Below are positions 23,666 to 34,646 of a stretch of 64,000 nt of DNA, piece by piece (the first letter of the stretch is position 1; each line of letters starts with the position of its first letter). The notes under the pieces were generated by a model. That model made no database searches, was not told where the DNA came from, and worked only from the letters and a program-made list of their open reading frames with translations. The translations under genes and the position numbers were made by a program. Source of the stretch: Atrichornis clamosus (Eukaryota; Chordata; Aves; Passeriformes; Menuridae); the NCBI GenBank assembly GCA_013400975.1, contig WBMZ01005358.1, positions 57,824-121,823 on the forward strand. Reading direction: 5' to 3'.

Positions 23666-23690
23666 ATCCTGCCTGTTGTGCAGGCAGGAT
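23666..23690. other. Perfect 10-bp hairpin
   Basis: ATCCTGCCTG and CAGGCAGGAT are exact reverse complements separated by a 5-nt loop (TTGTG). The stem is GC-rich within AT-rich DNA. No poly-T follows it and no gene is near, so no role can be assigned. Confidence 0.8.
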
Positions 23691-24506
23691 AAGATTGTGT
23701 CTAAAATGGACACAGGAACACGCTTAAATATTCAAATCATGATCCAATAGTATAGAGCTTTTGGGAAAGCTTTGTCCTATGAATTTGTGGGGATTTTTTC
23801 TCCAAAACTCAGTCATATGTAGTAAAGAACTTTGATCTTTTTAAACACTAAGAATTTCAGTGTTTGAGGGCTCTATAAGTCTTTACATGAACTGCAACTA
23901 GCATTTTCCAAAAGCGTGTTTCCATTTGAGATAGTTTATAGCATGTTATAAAGAATGTACAATTAATAAATTATTAAAGTTTATTGTGCATAAATAATAA
24001 ATACTACATTATTTTGAACCTAAATCAGCATTGTTACATTATTAAAAGGTTATCAAAAAGGCATATTATGAAATATATTTTAAATTCTGATAGGCATGTA
24101 ATGTATGTGTTCATTTTATACAAAGGGCTACAGCCCAATGGAGTTGTAAAACACAGGAAAACATCTCAAAGAGCGTCCCAAAGAGTATCCCAGAAAGCTT
24201 TGTGGCTCAATTTTACATGAACAGATTATCAAATCTACGTTTGCTACATTTACAGATAAACCAAATGTGAGATGAAAACATGTCATTTCAATGCATTTTT
24301 AAAACACTGACAAATTTGAGTCAAAATGTAACAGCAAATGACTACAGAGATTGATAAAACCCATAGCATTTCTATGTTGCTTATTTTCCTGGATATCCTC
24401 TGACAGCACAGTTTAATTACGGTTGATGATAGACAGTTTGTTCTTTTCACATACAAGCTACTTATGAAGATGAAGATTTCTTCTGCTTTTTTTTTTTTTC
24501 CATTTC

Positions 24507-24600
24507 ACAGAATCATAGAATGGTTTGGGTTGGAATGAACCTTTAAAGATCATCAAGTCCAATCACCCTGCACTGAGCAGGAACATCTTCAGCCAGAACA
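24507..24600 (-). mobile_element. CR1 LINE 3'-terminal fragment (first of two)
   Basis: The plus strand reads CACAGAATCATAGAATGGTT, then TTTAAAGATCATCAAGTCCA, the complement of the CR1 3' terminus. It is preceded by a T-run at about 24487-24499. After about 94 bp it stops where a second CR1 terminus begins, so it is either truncated or was interrupted by the neighbouring insertion. Confidence 0.9.
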
Positions 24601-24962
24601 CAGAATCACAGAAAAGGTAAAGTTGGAAGGGACCACAGGAGGGCAGCTAGTTCAACCCACCTCCTAAAGCAAGTTCACCTAGAGCAGTTTGCACAGGATT
24701 ATATCCAGGAAGGTTTTGTATATCCCCAGAGAAGGAGAATCCATAATGTCTCCAGGCAACTTGTTCCAGTACTCTGTCATCCTCAAAGCAAAATTATTTC
24801 TCATATTCAAATGGAACTTCCTGCATTTTTTGTTGAGCCTGGTGCTTGTTGTACTATCACTGATCACCACTGAAAAAGTCTGCCCCATTCTCTTGATTAC
24901 TGTCCTTAAGATATTTGTATACATTGATAAGATTCCCTCTCAGTCTTCTCGAGGCTGAACAG
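24601..24962 (-). mobile_element. CR1 LINE 3' fragment (second, different subfamily)
   Basis: The plus strand starts CAGAATCACAGAAAAGGTAA and continues GTTGGAAGGGACCACAGGAG, then CCTAGAGCAGTTTGCACAGG and CAACTTGTTCCAGTACTCTG. This is the complement of a CR1 3' untranslated region of a different subfamily from the adjoining copy. It ends about 24962 near TTCTCGAGGCTGAACAG. The open frames over it (81 codons minus, 89 plus) are non-coding by-products. Confidence 0.9.
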
Positions 24963-27900
24963 GAAAGGGAGTTACATCACTCAGACAATTCCTTTTAGAG
25001 TATTTTTTAATTAAAGAATTAGAATGAAAAATCTGTTTTATTTTAACCATTTATATATCTCCTTGTCCATTACACTAAAATAAAAACTCTTTAACACTGT
25101 GCAGCATATCTAGATTACTAAATTAGTCATCTAATTTACATGTTCCTGCACCTTCAAAATACGTGCATTAATTGTATAGGCTGTGGAAAGTGTTAGGGAC
25201 TTCTGATGGCCTCCTGAGGAAATTTGGAATGTGAGGATTTTTCCAGTCATTGAATAAGAAAACTAGACATTTCAGCGGAAAGTTTAAATGCATGTACACA
25301 TTTAGTGAGAAACCAAATAGAAATGGCCTGGGGAAATATCTGACTGAGTGTATGTTCTATGAGTCACATCTGATTATACAGTCAGCTAGGGTTTTAGATT
25401 TCAGAACATTTGCAAATAAGGTCTAACACATTTTTTCCCCCTGCTTGTCAAAACAGTTCCCAGAAGTATAAAACTTGGACTAAAAGTTCCCTTCTTCCAG
25501 AGGGGATATGAATCCATTCCTCTTTGTTTTACAACAGTTCTTCAAATATTAGACTATGTGATACCCTAGGACATGACAATCTTCAGTCTTAAATCCAAGC
25601 TACAAGATATAAAGGAGAGAGTGTAACTTCAAAGTCTGAAAAATCAAGCAAACAATGTAGAAGGTTGTCTTGTCTGAGCAGGGATATTTGTCTAGAACTT
25701 AGGTGGAAAAAGAAAGTGTATGGACCTTGGAAACAAAGGCAGGCAACACTGGAGAACTACAGAGATGCTGGTCACCACTGTAGGGAGAAAATTTGGCTTT
25801 GACTCTTTAAAATATATTCCTTATTTGACAGGAGAAGGATATTCTATCTTTTATTATCAGGTGTTTTAACACTATACGTTATGGCTATATCTATAAAAAG
25901 AAATTTTTACTGTTCTTAAGATGAATTGGCATAGCTCAACTTGCAACCTGCAAGTTGCAACCTGGATTAGATAGTTTAGACGGCTAGACTAGTTTTGCAC
26001 CAAAACTGAATACCCAAGAACAGTTTGTAAAAATATTAATTCACAGAAGAAACAGTAATTTCTGAGGCTTTTTTAGTAGTTAGCATTTATGACCTTATGT
26101 CAGTGGTTCTACCAAGCTGAAACCTTGCTAAATGTACTACAATACATGTCCTCTATCTAGTCTATATCATCTTACCATCACAATCCTTAAATAAATGATT
26201 TTCCTTTTGCTTAAGGATTTTAGACTTTTGGGGTGCCATTTTTGTTTATTTAGTTGTGTTTTGTTATCTATCCTATTACCCCCTAAGCCTGTTAATTGTA
26301 TCTCTCTTCTGCAGCACATTTTAAAGAAAGTATGTTTCTTAACAGAAAAGTTATATTAACTACCTCAATTTCAGGATGGTAAAGGTATAAGGACTTAGAG
26401 AATGCACTTGTCTATCTCAAAACACTGTCAAGGACACAGAAGGAAGTTGCCATAAGCTAAGTCACCGCAGTGGCAACTTGAGATAAGCACAGAAGGGAGG
26501 GATTTGTAATAGGAAGGTCCTAATTCCAGGCCTGTCTAGGCAGATCTGGGTATCCTCCTGCTTAATGCATCCAGACAAAAATTCCCACTGTGGAAATGTT
26601 TGAGAAAGAAAGCAACTGCTTATACACATGCCATCCCAAGTTACGACAACAACATCTAAGACCTGGATACCCAAAACTTGGACTTTCTTTCTCCAGAAGT
26701 ACAACTCCAGTACCTCACCACCGAGAACACCAAGGTGAAGAAGAATCTGTGGGATACTGTGAGATCCACAGGGTGGTGACTATCTTCTGCTTAATATCTC
26801 TCTCTACCTGCCTCTTTCCTATTCTCTCACACACACATATACTCTTAAGTAAAATCTGTACAATTGACTTCAGCATATGGTCTTATTTGCACCTTAATTC
26901 AGGCAAGGACATTTCTTAATAATTGGATCATAAAAGACGGCTGAAAGAATTAAGCTTTCCTTTCTGTAGTATATTAAAAAAAATAAAATTAGCAGAAGCC
27001 ACAGAGACTTTCTTTTCTGAAAAGTACAAAAGATACAAGAGTAAAATTATAACTTTGAAAATAGTACTGCATTCAGAGTTCTACTGGAGAAGTAAGTTCT
27101 AGGAAGTTCTACATAGCTTCATGGCTTCATCCTACTTTTTTTGCACTTTCCATCAAATAGTGATCATGAAGATAATGAGAAAAACAGCCACCCCCATGAC
27201 TATCAAATGAAAGTGCAGAAGTCTATCAGCTGTATCTGCTAAATGCCGAAGCAATATAATTTGAAACTATAAAAAAAGCTAACACACACTTATTTATTTG
27301 GTAGAGTAAGTAAACTTTGTTTTGATTCTTTGTTGTGCAATATTGTGAAATGGGATAATATACTCAAGAAGAAGAAAACAAGCCATTATAATTAAAAATA
27401 TTTTAAAAGGAGCACCAGAAAACCCTTGCAAGCCCATAATAATTTACCCTCTATATAAGTTTAGTTAAGCAATGTGTCAAGTAGAATTATTGCATTCTGA
27501 AATTTGCAGATGGCTGCTTTGAGTTCAGATTTTTAAAAAGTGACTTTGAAAATAATTTGCTGTGTAAGCAATGACATGGAGTAAAACTGTATTTCTCTGT
27601 AATGAAGATGATAAAACAATGTACATGTTGATCAGTGAAGTATCTGACTTGATTTTAACTTATAATCTCAATTACTGTTGCTAATTACTAAGATACTAAA
27701 ATGTAAACATTTCTTTCATAATTTTTTAATATTAGAAACAAAGGAGATATTTGAAAATACTGTTGTATGTATGAAATTATAGATATTTTCTTAATATAAT
27801 CAGTTAAAAGAATTTCAAAAATTAGAGCTGTTTTCATTGCGAATATTAAGTCATTTATCATTATTATCTGGGAGTTGGCTGCTTTCTTATTTGTCTGTAG

Positions 27901-29917
27901 AAACATTTCACAAGAATTTAATGGTTCTTATAACTGAGTGAATTCATAAAAAAAATCATAGGCATTAAAAGTAAGATTCAAAAATCTCATTCAATTCAAT
28001 AAGATTCCATTTATGTTAAAAGCAAAAGAGTTTGCAGTTCCTGAGTAGATTTGTACTTGCTCTGTGGAGATATATAAGGGTAAGGAGTCAATTAAGGAAA
28101 ACCCACAGAGCCTCAAGTAATTTGTTGAAATTATTTTTTTTTTTCTAGACAAAATATCTTGGTAATATAGATTCACTTTGAATATGATGTAAACAGGAAA
28201 ATTCTTACAATATTTTATAAATAGAAATTATTCTCTTAGTAGCCATCATTAGATCCCTAAATGCCTCTGAAGTTAGTCTTTAGTAATGTAATTAGATCTA
28301 TTGACTTCCTCAACTTTTAATTGAATATGAATAGACTTTTTTTAGAAATTCCTTTGACACTCATTATTTTAAAGAAATTTTTAATTGATTACTGCTGTAA
28401 CACTACGGAATATTATTACTGATCACTAAGTAATATTATTAATACTCTTCTGTTCTGCCTAAAATTTTTTTTACCTCTATATTCATGATACTTCTACACA
28501 CCTGAAAGCAATCTAGCTGTCTGGTTTTGTCCTGGGAAGCCTGGCAGGATGATGGGAACCCACAGGGTGCTTTTCCACCCTCATTTTTTCGGAAAGCGTT
28601 CCCTGAGTCAGCCATCACCTAAACTCTCTCTGATATTTTTCTTGGAAACGTTAAACTGAAGCCTCATACAGACTCAAGGTATGAAACAACAGCTCTTCTT
28701 TCTCTGTGCCGGTGGATGGTGAGCTCTCCCACTAGACCGCTGACACAGCTCCGTAATTGCTAGGGAAAAAGCTGGTCAGCCCAGACGAAATCATGTCAAG
28801 GAGCATGGTCTGGGCCAGTATGTGAGCCCATTTTGTGGACTGGTTTCACTGCAACCTTCCTGCAGAGACTCAGTCCTATTTGAAAACAAAGCAATATTCT
28901 GTACACATTTAGGAATAGAAAAATTTGTGACAAAACAGCCAATTTGCCTAAACATCTATGACTGTTACATTGTCTTATTTCTTCCAATCCCATACAAAAG
29001 CAGAGAGGAATGCCATCTCTTACTATAGAGTAGATCTAGCATTTCTGAAAGAACAATCTTATTTGCTTCAAGATAATTGCCATATTTACTGAAAGCAAAC
29101 CTAAATATCCTCTGAGATTATGTTAAAAATCAAATTTCTCCATGAAGCTTAAAAGGTGTTGAAATAATTGAGAATATTGTTCTTTTGTTTTCTAGTAATA
29201 AATGTTATTTAATACTTTTAAGAACACTTAGTTGAAAGAAATTTTTAAGAAGTTGTGAAAGCCTGTTAGAATGTGGAAGTTTTCTATTGTATAGATAAAG
29301 GCAGCTTTTTATGCAGTAACCATTTCTTATTGTTTTAAGACACTTTCCTTCCCTGGAGTGTTAAGCTTTTCAGAATCAGCCACTAGTCCATATCTAATTA
29401 TGGCAGACTCTTACAAAATGCAAACAACAAGAATATAAGTGGCAGTTGAAATAAGCTTTGAAGAGATAAGCAATTTTTGTAACCATATTTTCATCCTATG
29501 CAGCAAACAAGAAAATGAACATAAAAGGCTAAACCACATTTCAACTAAGAAGCATTCTCTATAATAAAGCAAAACTAGAAGATTTTCCAAAATTATTTTT
29601 GAGGAATAGATCCATACTTTGGCTCCTGGAACACTTACATATGCAGAGACAGAAATTCACCATGAATACTGAAACAACAGAAAATTCATGAACAACATTA
29701 TCCTGTCAAGCCTTCAAAATGCTTTTAAAAAAACTTTTAGAATTAACAAAATCCCTGAAAATTGATTGATTTGGCATAAGTTGTTCAGTTGTACAGACAC
29801 AATGGTTGTTATTATGCAGTAAAAGCAAATTGGAACTTCCTCATTAATGTTTCCTTCTCTCACAACTTTTCAGTTAAAGAATTAGCTGGGTTCTTTTCCC
29901 TAGCACTGTAAGTCCTT
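24963..29917. other. AT-rich intergenic sequence
   Basis: No gene is recognised in about 5 kb. A small inverted repeat lies at 25937-25957 (CAACTTGCA, three bases, TGCAAGTTG). 26590-26919 contains a 109-codon plus-strand frame without a recognisable domain. A GC-richer unclassified block is listed at 28521-28810. Confidence 0.5.
28521..28810. other. GC-richer unclassified segment
   Basis: Its base composition differs sharply from the AT-rich flanks. It begins TGTCTGGTTTTGTCCTGGGA and contains several CpG dinucleotides (near 28590, 28598, 28648, 28710, 28738). It could be a fragment of an LTR or DNA transposon I do not recognise, or an isolated regulatory or exonic segment. I see no extended open frame. 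Confidence 0.35.
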
Positions 29918-30195
29918 AGGATAATTCAAGCAGGAAGGTGCCTCAGGATGCTTCTTGTCCATCCTTCTGCTCAAAGCAGGGGCAGCTTTGAGGTAGGATC
30001 AAGTTGCTCAGGGTTTTGTTCAGTTGAATCTTGAAAATTACCAACTTTCTTGGGATAACCTACTCTACTGCTTGACTGCTTTCAAGATGAAATAGTTTTT
30101 TCACTCTCTGCCCATTCCCTCTCATCTTCCCAATATGCATCAGTGTGAAGAGCCTAGCTCTGTCTCCTTGCTGACCTGTGGTATTAGGAAATACT
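29918..30195 (-). mobile_element. CR1 LINE 3' fragment, divergent
   Basis: The plus strand contains CTGCTCAAAGCAGGGGCAGC, AGTTGCTCAGGGTTTTGTTC, CAGTTGAATCTTGAAAATTA and GTGTGAAGAGCCTAGCTCTG. These are the complement of the CR1 3' untranslated region in a subfamily different from the 30433 copy. The extreme terminus near 29918 is decayed and both edges are approximate. Confidence 0.8.
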
Positions 30196-30298
30196 GTAGT
30201 TATAGACACATTATAATAATATTTTAATTTGGGTCAACCTACTATTAAAACTGTAGATTCAATTCCCTTTGAGTTCCTAGTTGTTCCCGATAAGCCTT

Positions 30299-30321
30299 TG
30301 AGTTTCTGACTCAGAAACTCA
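30299..30321. other. 23-bp near-perfect palindrome
   Basis: TGAGTTTCTGA and TCAGAAACTCA are exact reverse complements around a single central C. The internal TGACTCA is a canonical AP-1 site, so this could be a binding site, a cruciform or chance. Confidence 0.8.
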
Positions 30322-30432
30322 GAATATTTTTATTAGTACAGGTGTATAAATAAATCCTTGGAAGACAAAAATTTAATGCAATCCTATTAAGCACCTTTCA
30401 TTCATAAAGCCAAGATTTTTTTTTTCTCTAGT

Positions 30433-30572
30433 TTCATAGAATCATAGAATAATAGCTTGAGTTAGAATGGATCAAAGATCATCTAGTTTCAACACTCCTG
30501 CCATGGGCAGGGATGCCACCCACTAAATCAGGTTGCTCAAGACCCTATCCAACCTGGCCTTGACATCCATGA
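30433..30572 (-). mobile_element. CR1 LINE 3'-terminal fragment
   Basis: The plus strand reads TCATAGAATCATAGAATAAT, then CTGCCATGGGCAGGGATGCC, then CCAACCTGGCCTTGACATCC, the complement of the CR1 3' end. It is about 140 bp long and 5'-truncated. Confidence 0.92.
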
Positions 30573-31221
30573 TGACTAGTTTAGACAAAGATTTCTGTTT
30601 TAACATGGACATGTATTAGACATAGCTATTTATTTAATTTTTAAAAGAATGACTTGAACTTTTTGACTTCAGATCAAAAGATAAAATGCATACGCAGCAA
30701 GCTAATAATTTTTTTAATATCAAGGGTATTTGATGTCAGATGTGATCAAAATCCCATGACTGTAATGGGACCAAGAACAAGTATATGACCTTGTTGATTT
30801 TTTTCTTTCTAATCTCAACCTTCTTACCTATTTATTGAGTTGAAATTATTTAACAATTAAAGCACTTCATAGATAAGCATGACTTCTTTCTGGTTGATTT
30901 CAGAAGTAATGCTAAAAAGAAACTGGAAAGGATCTGCAGACTTCCATTGTGTCTTGTTGTAGAAAACATGTTAAACTGTATTAACACATAACCATATTTA
31001 AAGTGATGTGTTGGGGCCCTGGACAGCAGGGGGTTTGCAAAATTTTTAAGATCACTTTCAACACAAGCCTCTCTGTGATTATATGATGATTCTACATTAT
31101 CAATAAATAACTTTTGTCATTGGATAGATTTACAGACTTTGGAACAACATACAGCTTAAAAATACAATATACACAGACAGTCAGCCATTTTCAGGTATTT
31201 GGGTGACCCGGAATATCATGT
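30573..31221. other. AT-rich spacer
   Basis: No gene or repeat is recognised in about 650 bp between a CR1 end and an LTR. Confidence 0.5.
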
Positions 31222-31786
31222 TGTGGTGCGTCTGACTGAGATAGAGTTCATTTTCCCTTATCAGCCCTCACAGAGCTGTGCTTTGCCTTGGTGCCTGGAA
31301 GGGTGTTGATAACACACCAGTGTTTCAACTACTGCTGAGCAGCACTGTCCCTCTGACACTCCTTCCCCCATCAAGAGGGCTGGGAGTGGGTAAGATCCTG
31401 GGAGGGGACACAGCCAGGCCAGCTGACCCAAATCAACAAAGGGATATTCCGTATATGTCAGCTCAGACATAAAAGCTAAGAGAGGGGAAAGGAATGGGGG
31501 CATTCATTATTTTACTGTTTGCCTTCCGGAGCAACCATTACAGGTGCTGAGGCTCTGCTTCCCAGGAAGTGTCTGAAAATTGCTTGGTGATGGGAAGAGA
31601 TTAATTTTTTGCCTTTGTTCATGCACACATGAACTTTCACTTTTCTTTTTTTTGCTTTAGTAAACTGCCTTATCTCAACGTACTAGTTGTTTTCCATCTT
31701 ATTTTCTCTCCCCGATCCCACTGGGAAGGGGAGTGATAGGACGGCTTTGTGGATGCCTGGCACCCAGACAAGGTCAACCCACTACA
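31222..31786 (+). mobile_element. Solo ERV LTR with perfect 5-bp target-site duplication
   Basis: It starts TGTGGTGCGTCTGACTGAG followed by ATAGAGTTCATTTTCCC, contains GGTGTTGATAACACACCAGT, and ends ACAAGGTCAACCCACTACA. The 565-bp element is flanked on both sides by CATGT (31217-31221 and 31787-31791), an exact duplication that fixes both boundaries. Near 31660 the sequence TTTAGTAAACTGCCTTATCT occupies the place of the polyadenylation region. No gag, pol or env adjoins it, so it is a solo LTR. It shares its distinctive start (TGTGRTG-GTCTGACT) and length with the copy at 10512-11073. Confidence 0.92.
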
Positions 31787-33624
31787 CATGTATATATTCT
31801 TTATCTTCTGAAAGGTTTTGAAACAATCCCGGACTACATTAGTATAGGGGATACTGCTGTCTTGCCATCTGAACTCCTCAAAAGACAAAAAATAGTAGTT
31901 GTTTCCTTATAGCTCTTCTACCACCAGTAGGTCATTTTGGAGAGTGAGATGGATCATCCTGTTGGAATATCAGTGTCAGTATGCTGATGTATGAAATAAA
32001 GTTATTCCACAGGCATTCCCTTGTTAATTCAGGCAGGTCATTATTTTCCATTTCTATTTCTGTTACTAGATGAGCTTTTGTGAAGGCTCTGTGGCTGCAG
32101 TGGATGTGCTCTGTGAATATCAATGTCTGCTTGATCTTGAAGGTTGCTAGTGGATACAATTAATGTCAGAAATGTTTTACATATCTCTCCATGTCAACCA
32201 TTCTGCTTTAATAGACTTCTTTCATAGTTGTTCAGCTTTACTTCTATATGTTTTCGTTTTGAAATAATACAACACATAACTGTTTTCTTTGTTTAGTGAA
32301 TTACAGCACAAACAAAAGTAACTCAATAAGCAGAATGCAGTGTCCTCTTGGTGAACTGTTTTATTTTTATAAGGAATGTTGTTTTGTTTCTTCACACCCA
32401 TACACAAAAGAGACTTAAAATTATGATTTTTTTCTGCAATTGTCACACTTAAGCAGATATCTATATTTGAAATAATTATCATAGCCTCCCCTTATGCTCA
32501 AGGGAGGGGGGATAGGCCTATCTAATGTGAAATTCAGCTGGTCTGTTCCAAATATCTACATTACAGGGAGAAGATTCTCATGCTCTTTTAAAGCTCACCA
32601 TTTAGGCGTGTGGACTAAGATGATGCTGAGATGTAAATGTCTCTGTAGAGGGTATCTACACACGGTCAGATGAAAACTGAAATGTCTGAAATAGCTGCAA
32701 ACTGCTGTTGCATTTTTTCCTTTGGAGAAAAGATAAAACTCATTTAACATAATTTCAAAAAAAATCACTTTGCCTGCTTTTGCTTCCTTAAACCTAAGTT
32801 AAAGGGAAAAATATATAAAGCATAAATTGAATTAAACAGGAAAGTTTGACACATGAGTTTAAGTCTGAATGCTCCATGGTGATACAGTATATTTTCTCCC
32901 TTATACTCTCCAGTGGTAGAAAATAACCTAGCTGCCACAATATTAAGCTCAGAGGATAAAACGCAGCAGAGCAAAAAAAAAAAAAGTAGTGTATGAATTT
33001 ACAGGTGCATGCAACTGCAACAGAAATTGAAGCCTATTCAAATATATGTTTGCCTTTAAATAGACTGGTCTTGCATTATCTATGAGGAATTCTTTCATGG
33101 TCAAGTCTCTGGTAATCACACTACAGCCTGCTGTACTGAACAGCAGACAATATTCAGGTGAACTGCCTGCTGTTTTGAAGGTGTTTAAAGTGTAGACAGG
33201 CTTCGATGTTCTGTGACTGACCTGGTCAAGTCCATTAGTATCACTTGGTTTGGTAACACATCATGAACTCATGTGGACACACAAGGTATTTCCACTGATG
33301 TCACCTTCTGTTAAAGCAGATGAAATTTGTAAATAACTCCACTTAGCGTTTCCTAGAAAAGCAATGTAGATGTGTGCAGCCAAGTGCTTTTAGCTGATCA
33401 CACTTCAGATTTGTGTCAAGATGGGCCAGCAAAATTATGAAAGAAGTAGACTACATTGTGTTATTTTATTGATAGAATCAGACAATATTTCAATTTTTTA
33501 AAAAAATTATTAAGAAGAATTGATTTTATGGAATGACAAGATTTTAAAAAGTTTTTGGGAAAATTAAACATCCATGTGGAAACAACAAAAAAGAAAAAAA
33601 AAATCACAAATCAGTACCATAAGC
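31787..33624. other. AT-rich intergenic sequence
   Basis: No gene is recognised in about 1.8 kb. Minus-strand open frames of 70-86 codons have no motif. A-runs occur near 32757-32764 and 32974-32985. Confidence 0.5.
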
Positions 33625-33890
33625 TATTGATAACGAAGCTATGGTGTGGAATATCCCTTTGGACAGCTAGAATCACCTGTCTCAGCTATGCTCCCTCCAG
33701 TTTCTTTTGCTCAGCTCCTCACTGGCAGAGCATGAGACAAGGATGGACAAAAAGTACCTGATTTAGGGTAAACTCAGCAAAAAACAAAACATCAGTGTGG
33801 TAGTAACACCATTCTCATTCCAAATCCAAAACGCAGCATTGTAACAGCTACAGAAAAGCAATTAACTCTATCCCAGCTGAAATCAGGACA
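33625..33890 (-). mobile_element. Partial ERV LTR, minus strand (5' part only)
   Basis: The plus strand ends GCAATTAACTCTATCCCAGC followed by TGAAATCAGGACA, the complement of the LTR 5' terminus. Upstream, GTGTGGAATATCCCTTTGGA, then CTCCTCACTGGCAGAGCATG and AACATCAGTGTGGTAGTAAC match the complement of the same family. The other half of the LTR is missing. It is truncated at about 33625, just beyond an A-rich stretch at about 33584-33603. Confidence 0.85.
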
Positions 33891-34121
33891 CCTGGTGAGG
33901 GGAAGGAACAAACAAGAAAAACACATACAACAGTTTTTTGAGGAACTAATCCACTAGAATGAAGATAGTGAGAGAAACAGAGATCAGTTTTGATCGAGAA
34001 TTGTCAAAAATTATCAGTGGCTATGAAAAATATTTTAAAATATAGAAAAATAGATAGAAAACTATTGACCAAAGAAACTGCAAAAGGTATGAAAGAATTA
34101 GGGCTCAAACAAAAGGGAACC

Positions 34122-34646
34122 TGTGTGGAGGGCTGGGAGCCCTCAAAGCAGGAGGAGCCTTTTGTGCTTCCCTGGAGAAGTCAGAGATAAGCTAGCTTCC
34201 TCTGGGTCAGGGTGAGATCCCAACACGCCTTGTTTCTTCATGGTAATAGCCTGTACCCTGTTGCCTAATTGGTTTCTACCCCACCCCCTACCTTTCCCAT
34301 AAAAAGCCAGGATTCTGCCCCTGAAAGTAGGGAGGTTTGTGTCTGGCCTCTTCTTTGTGGGGTGCTTGGACCATAAAGGCGACCTCTGCGGAACTGCCCT
34401 GCGAGGCTCCTGTCTCTCTGTCCCCGTGTTTGCCTTGGGCGATTTCACAAGGAGCTGAATTCACAAAGAGCTGAAATCACAAGATCTGAAATCACTTGTA
34501 GCAGAGGAGCTGCTGCACTTGCTGGAATCGCCTGTCACCCAGGGAGATCTGCCAGCACCCCTGGAAGAGCTGTTCCCTGCGGGACGCTCTCCCTCCAGGA
34601 AGGTCGCGGCGTGCTGGTGCTGAGCTGCACCGGACCCCCCAGAGAC
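34122..34646 (+). mobile_element. Solo ERV LTR of a second family, GC-rich
   Basis: It starts TGTGTGGAGGGCTGGGAGCC and carries the layout of a retroviral LTR. There is a U3 with a CCAAT-like inverted motif (CCTAATTGG, 34264-34272), a TATA box (CATAAAAAGCC, 34298-34308), and an R/U5 part with ATAAAG at 34373-34378. TCCTGTCTCTCTGTCCCCGT and three tandem copies of a CTGAAATCACAA-like unit (about 34453-34495) follow. GAACC flanks it on both sides (34117-34121 and 34647-34651), supporting a target-site duplication, although the 3' end reads GAGAC and not CA. I believe related LTRs with this wording occur in other birds. Minus-strand frames of 97-101 codons across it are not genes. Confidence 0.82.
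34298..34308 (+). promoter_or_regulatory. LTR TATA box
   Basis: CATAAAAAGCC lies in the middle of the LTR, with pyrimidine-rich GC sequence upstream (CCCCACCCCCTACC) and a CCTAATTGG element about 30 bp before it. A start site would be expected about 25-30 bp downstream, near 34330. Whether it is active cannot be told from sequence. Confidence 0.65.

Larger units (their letters stand above)
22244..24506. other. AT-rich intergenic sequence
   Basis: No gene is recognised in about 2.3 kb. A purine tract (22620-22678) and a perfect hairpin (23666-23690) are listed separately. 24164-24196 contains about two and a half copies of a 12-bp unit (CCCAAAGAGYRT-like). Confidence 0.5.

Noticed and set aside
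24164..24196. 12-bp tandem repeat as a possible array
   Set aside because: Only about two and a half degenerate copies; too short to be a meaningful array.
26590..26919. 109-codon plus-strand open frame
   Set aside because: No recognisable motif, no acceptor/donor pair that makes sense, and simple-sequence content (ACACACACATAT) inside it.
32487..32512. Inverted repeat around CTCCCCTTATGCTCAAGGGAGG
   Set aside because: The arms pair only imperfectly, and the G-run can slip to give apparent symmetry.
34143..34448. 101-codon minus-strand open frame
   Set aside because: It lies wholly inside the LTR and antisense to it; GC-rich sequence keeps frames open by chance.
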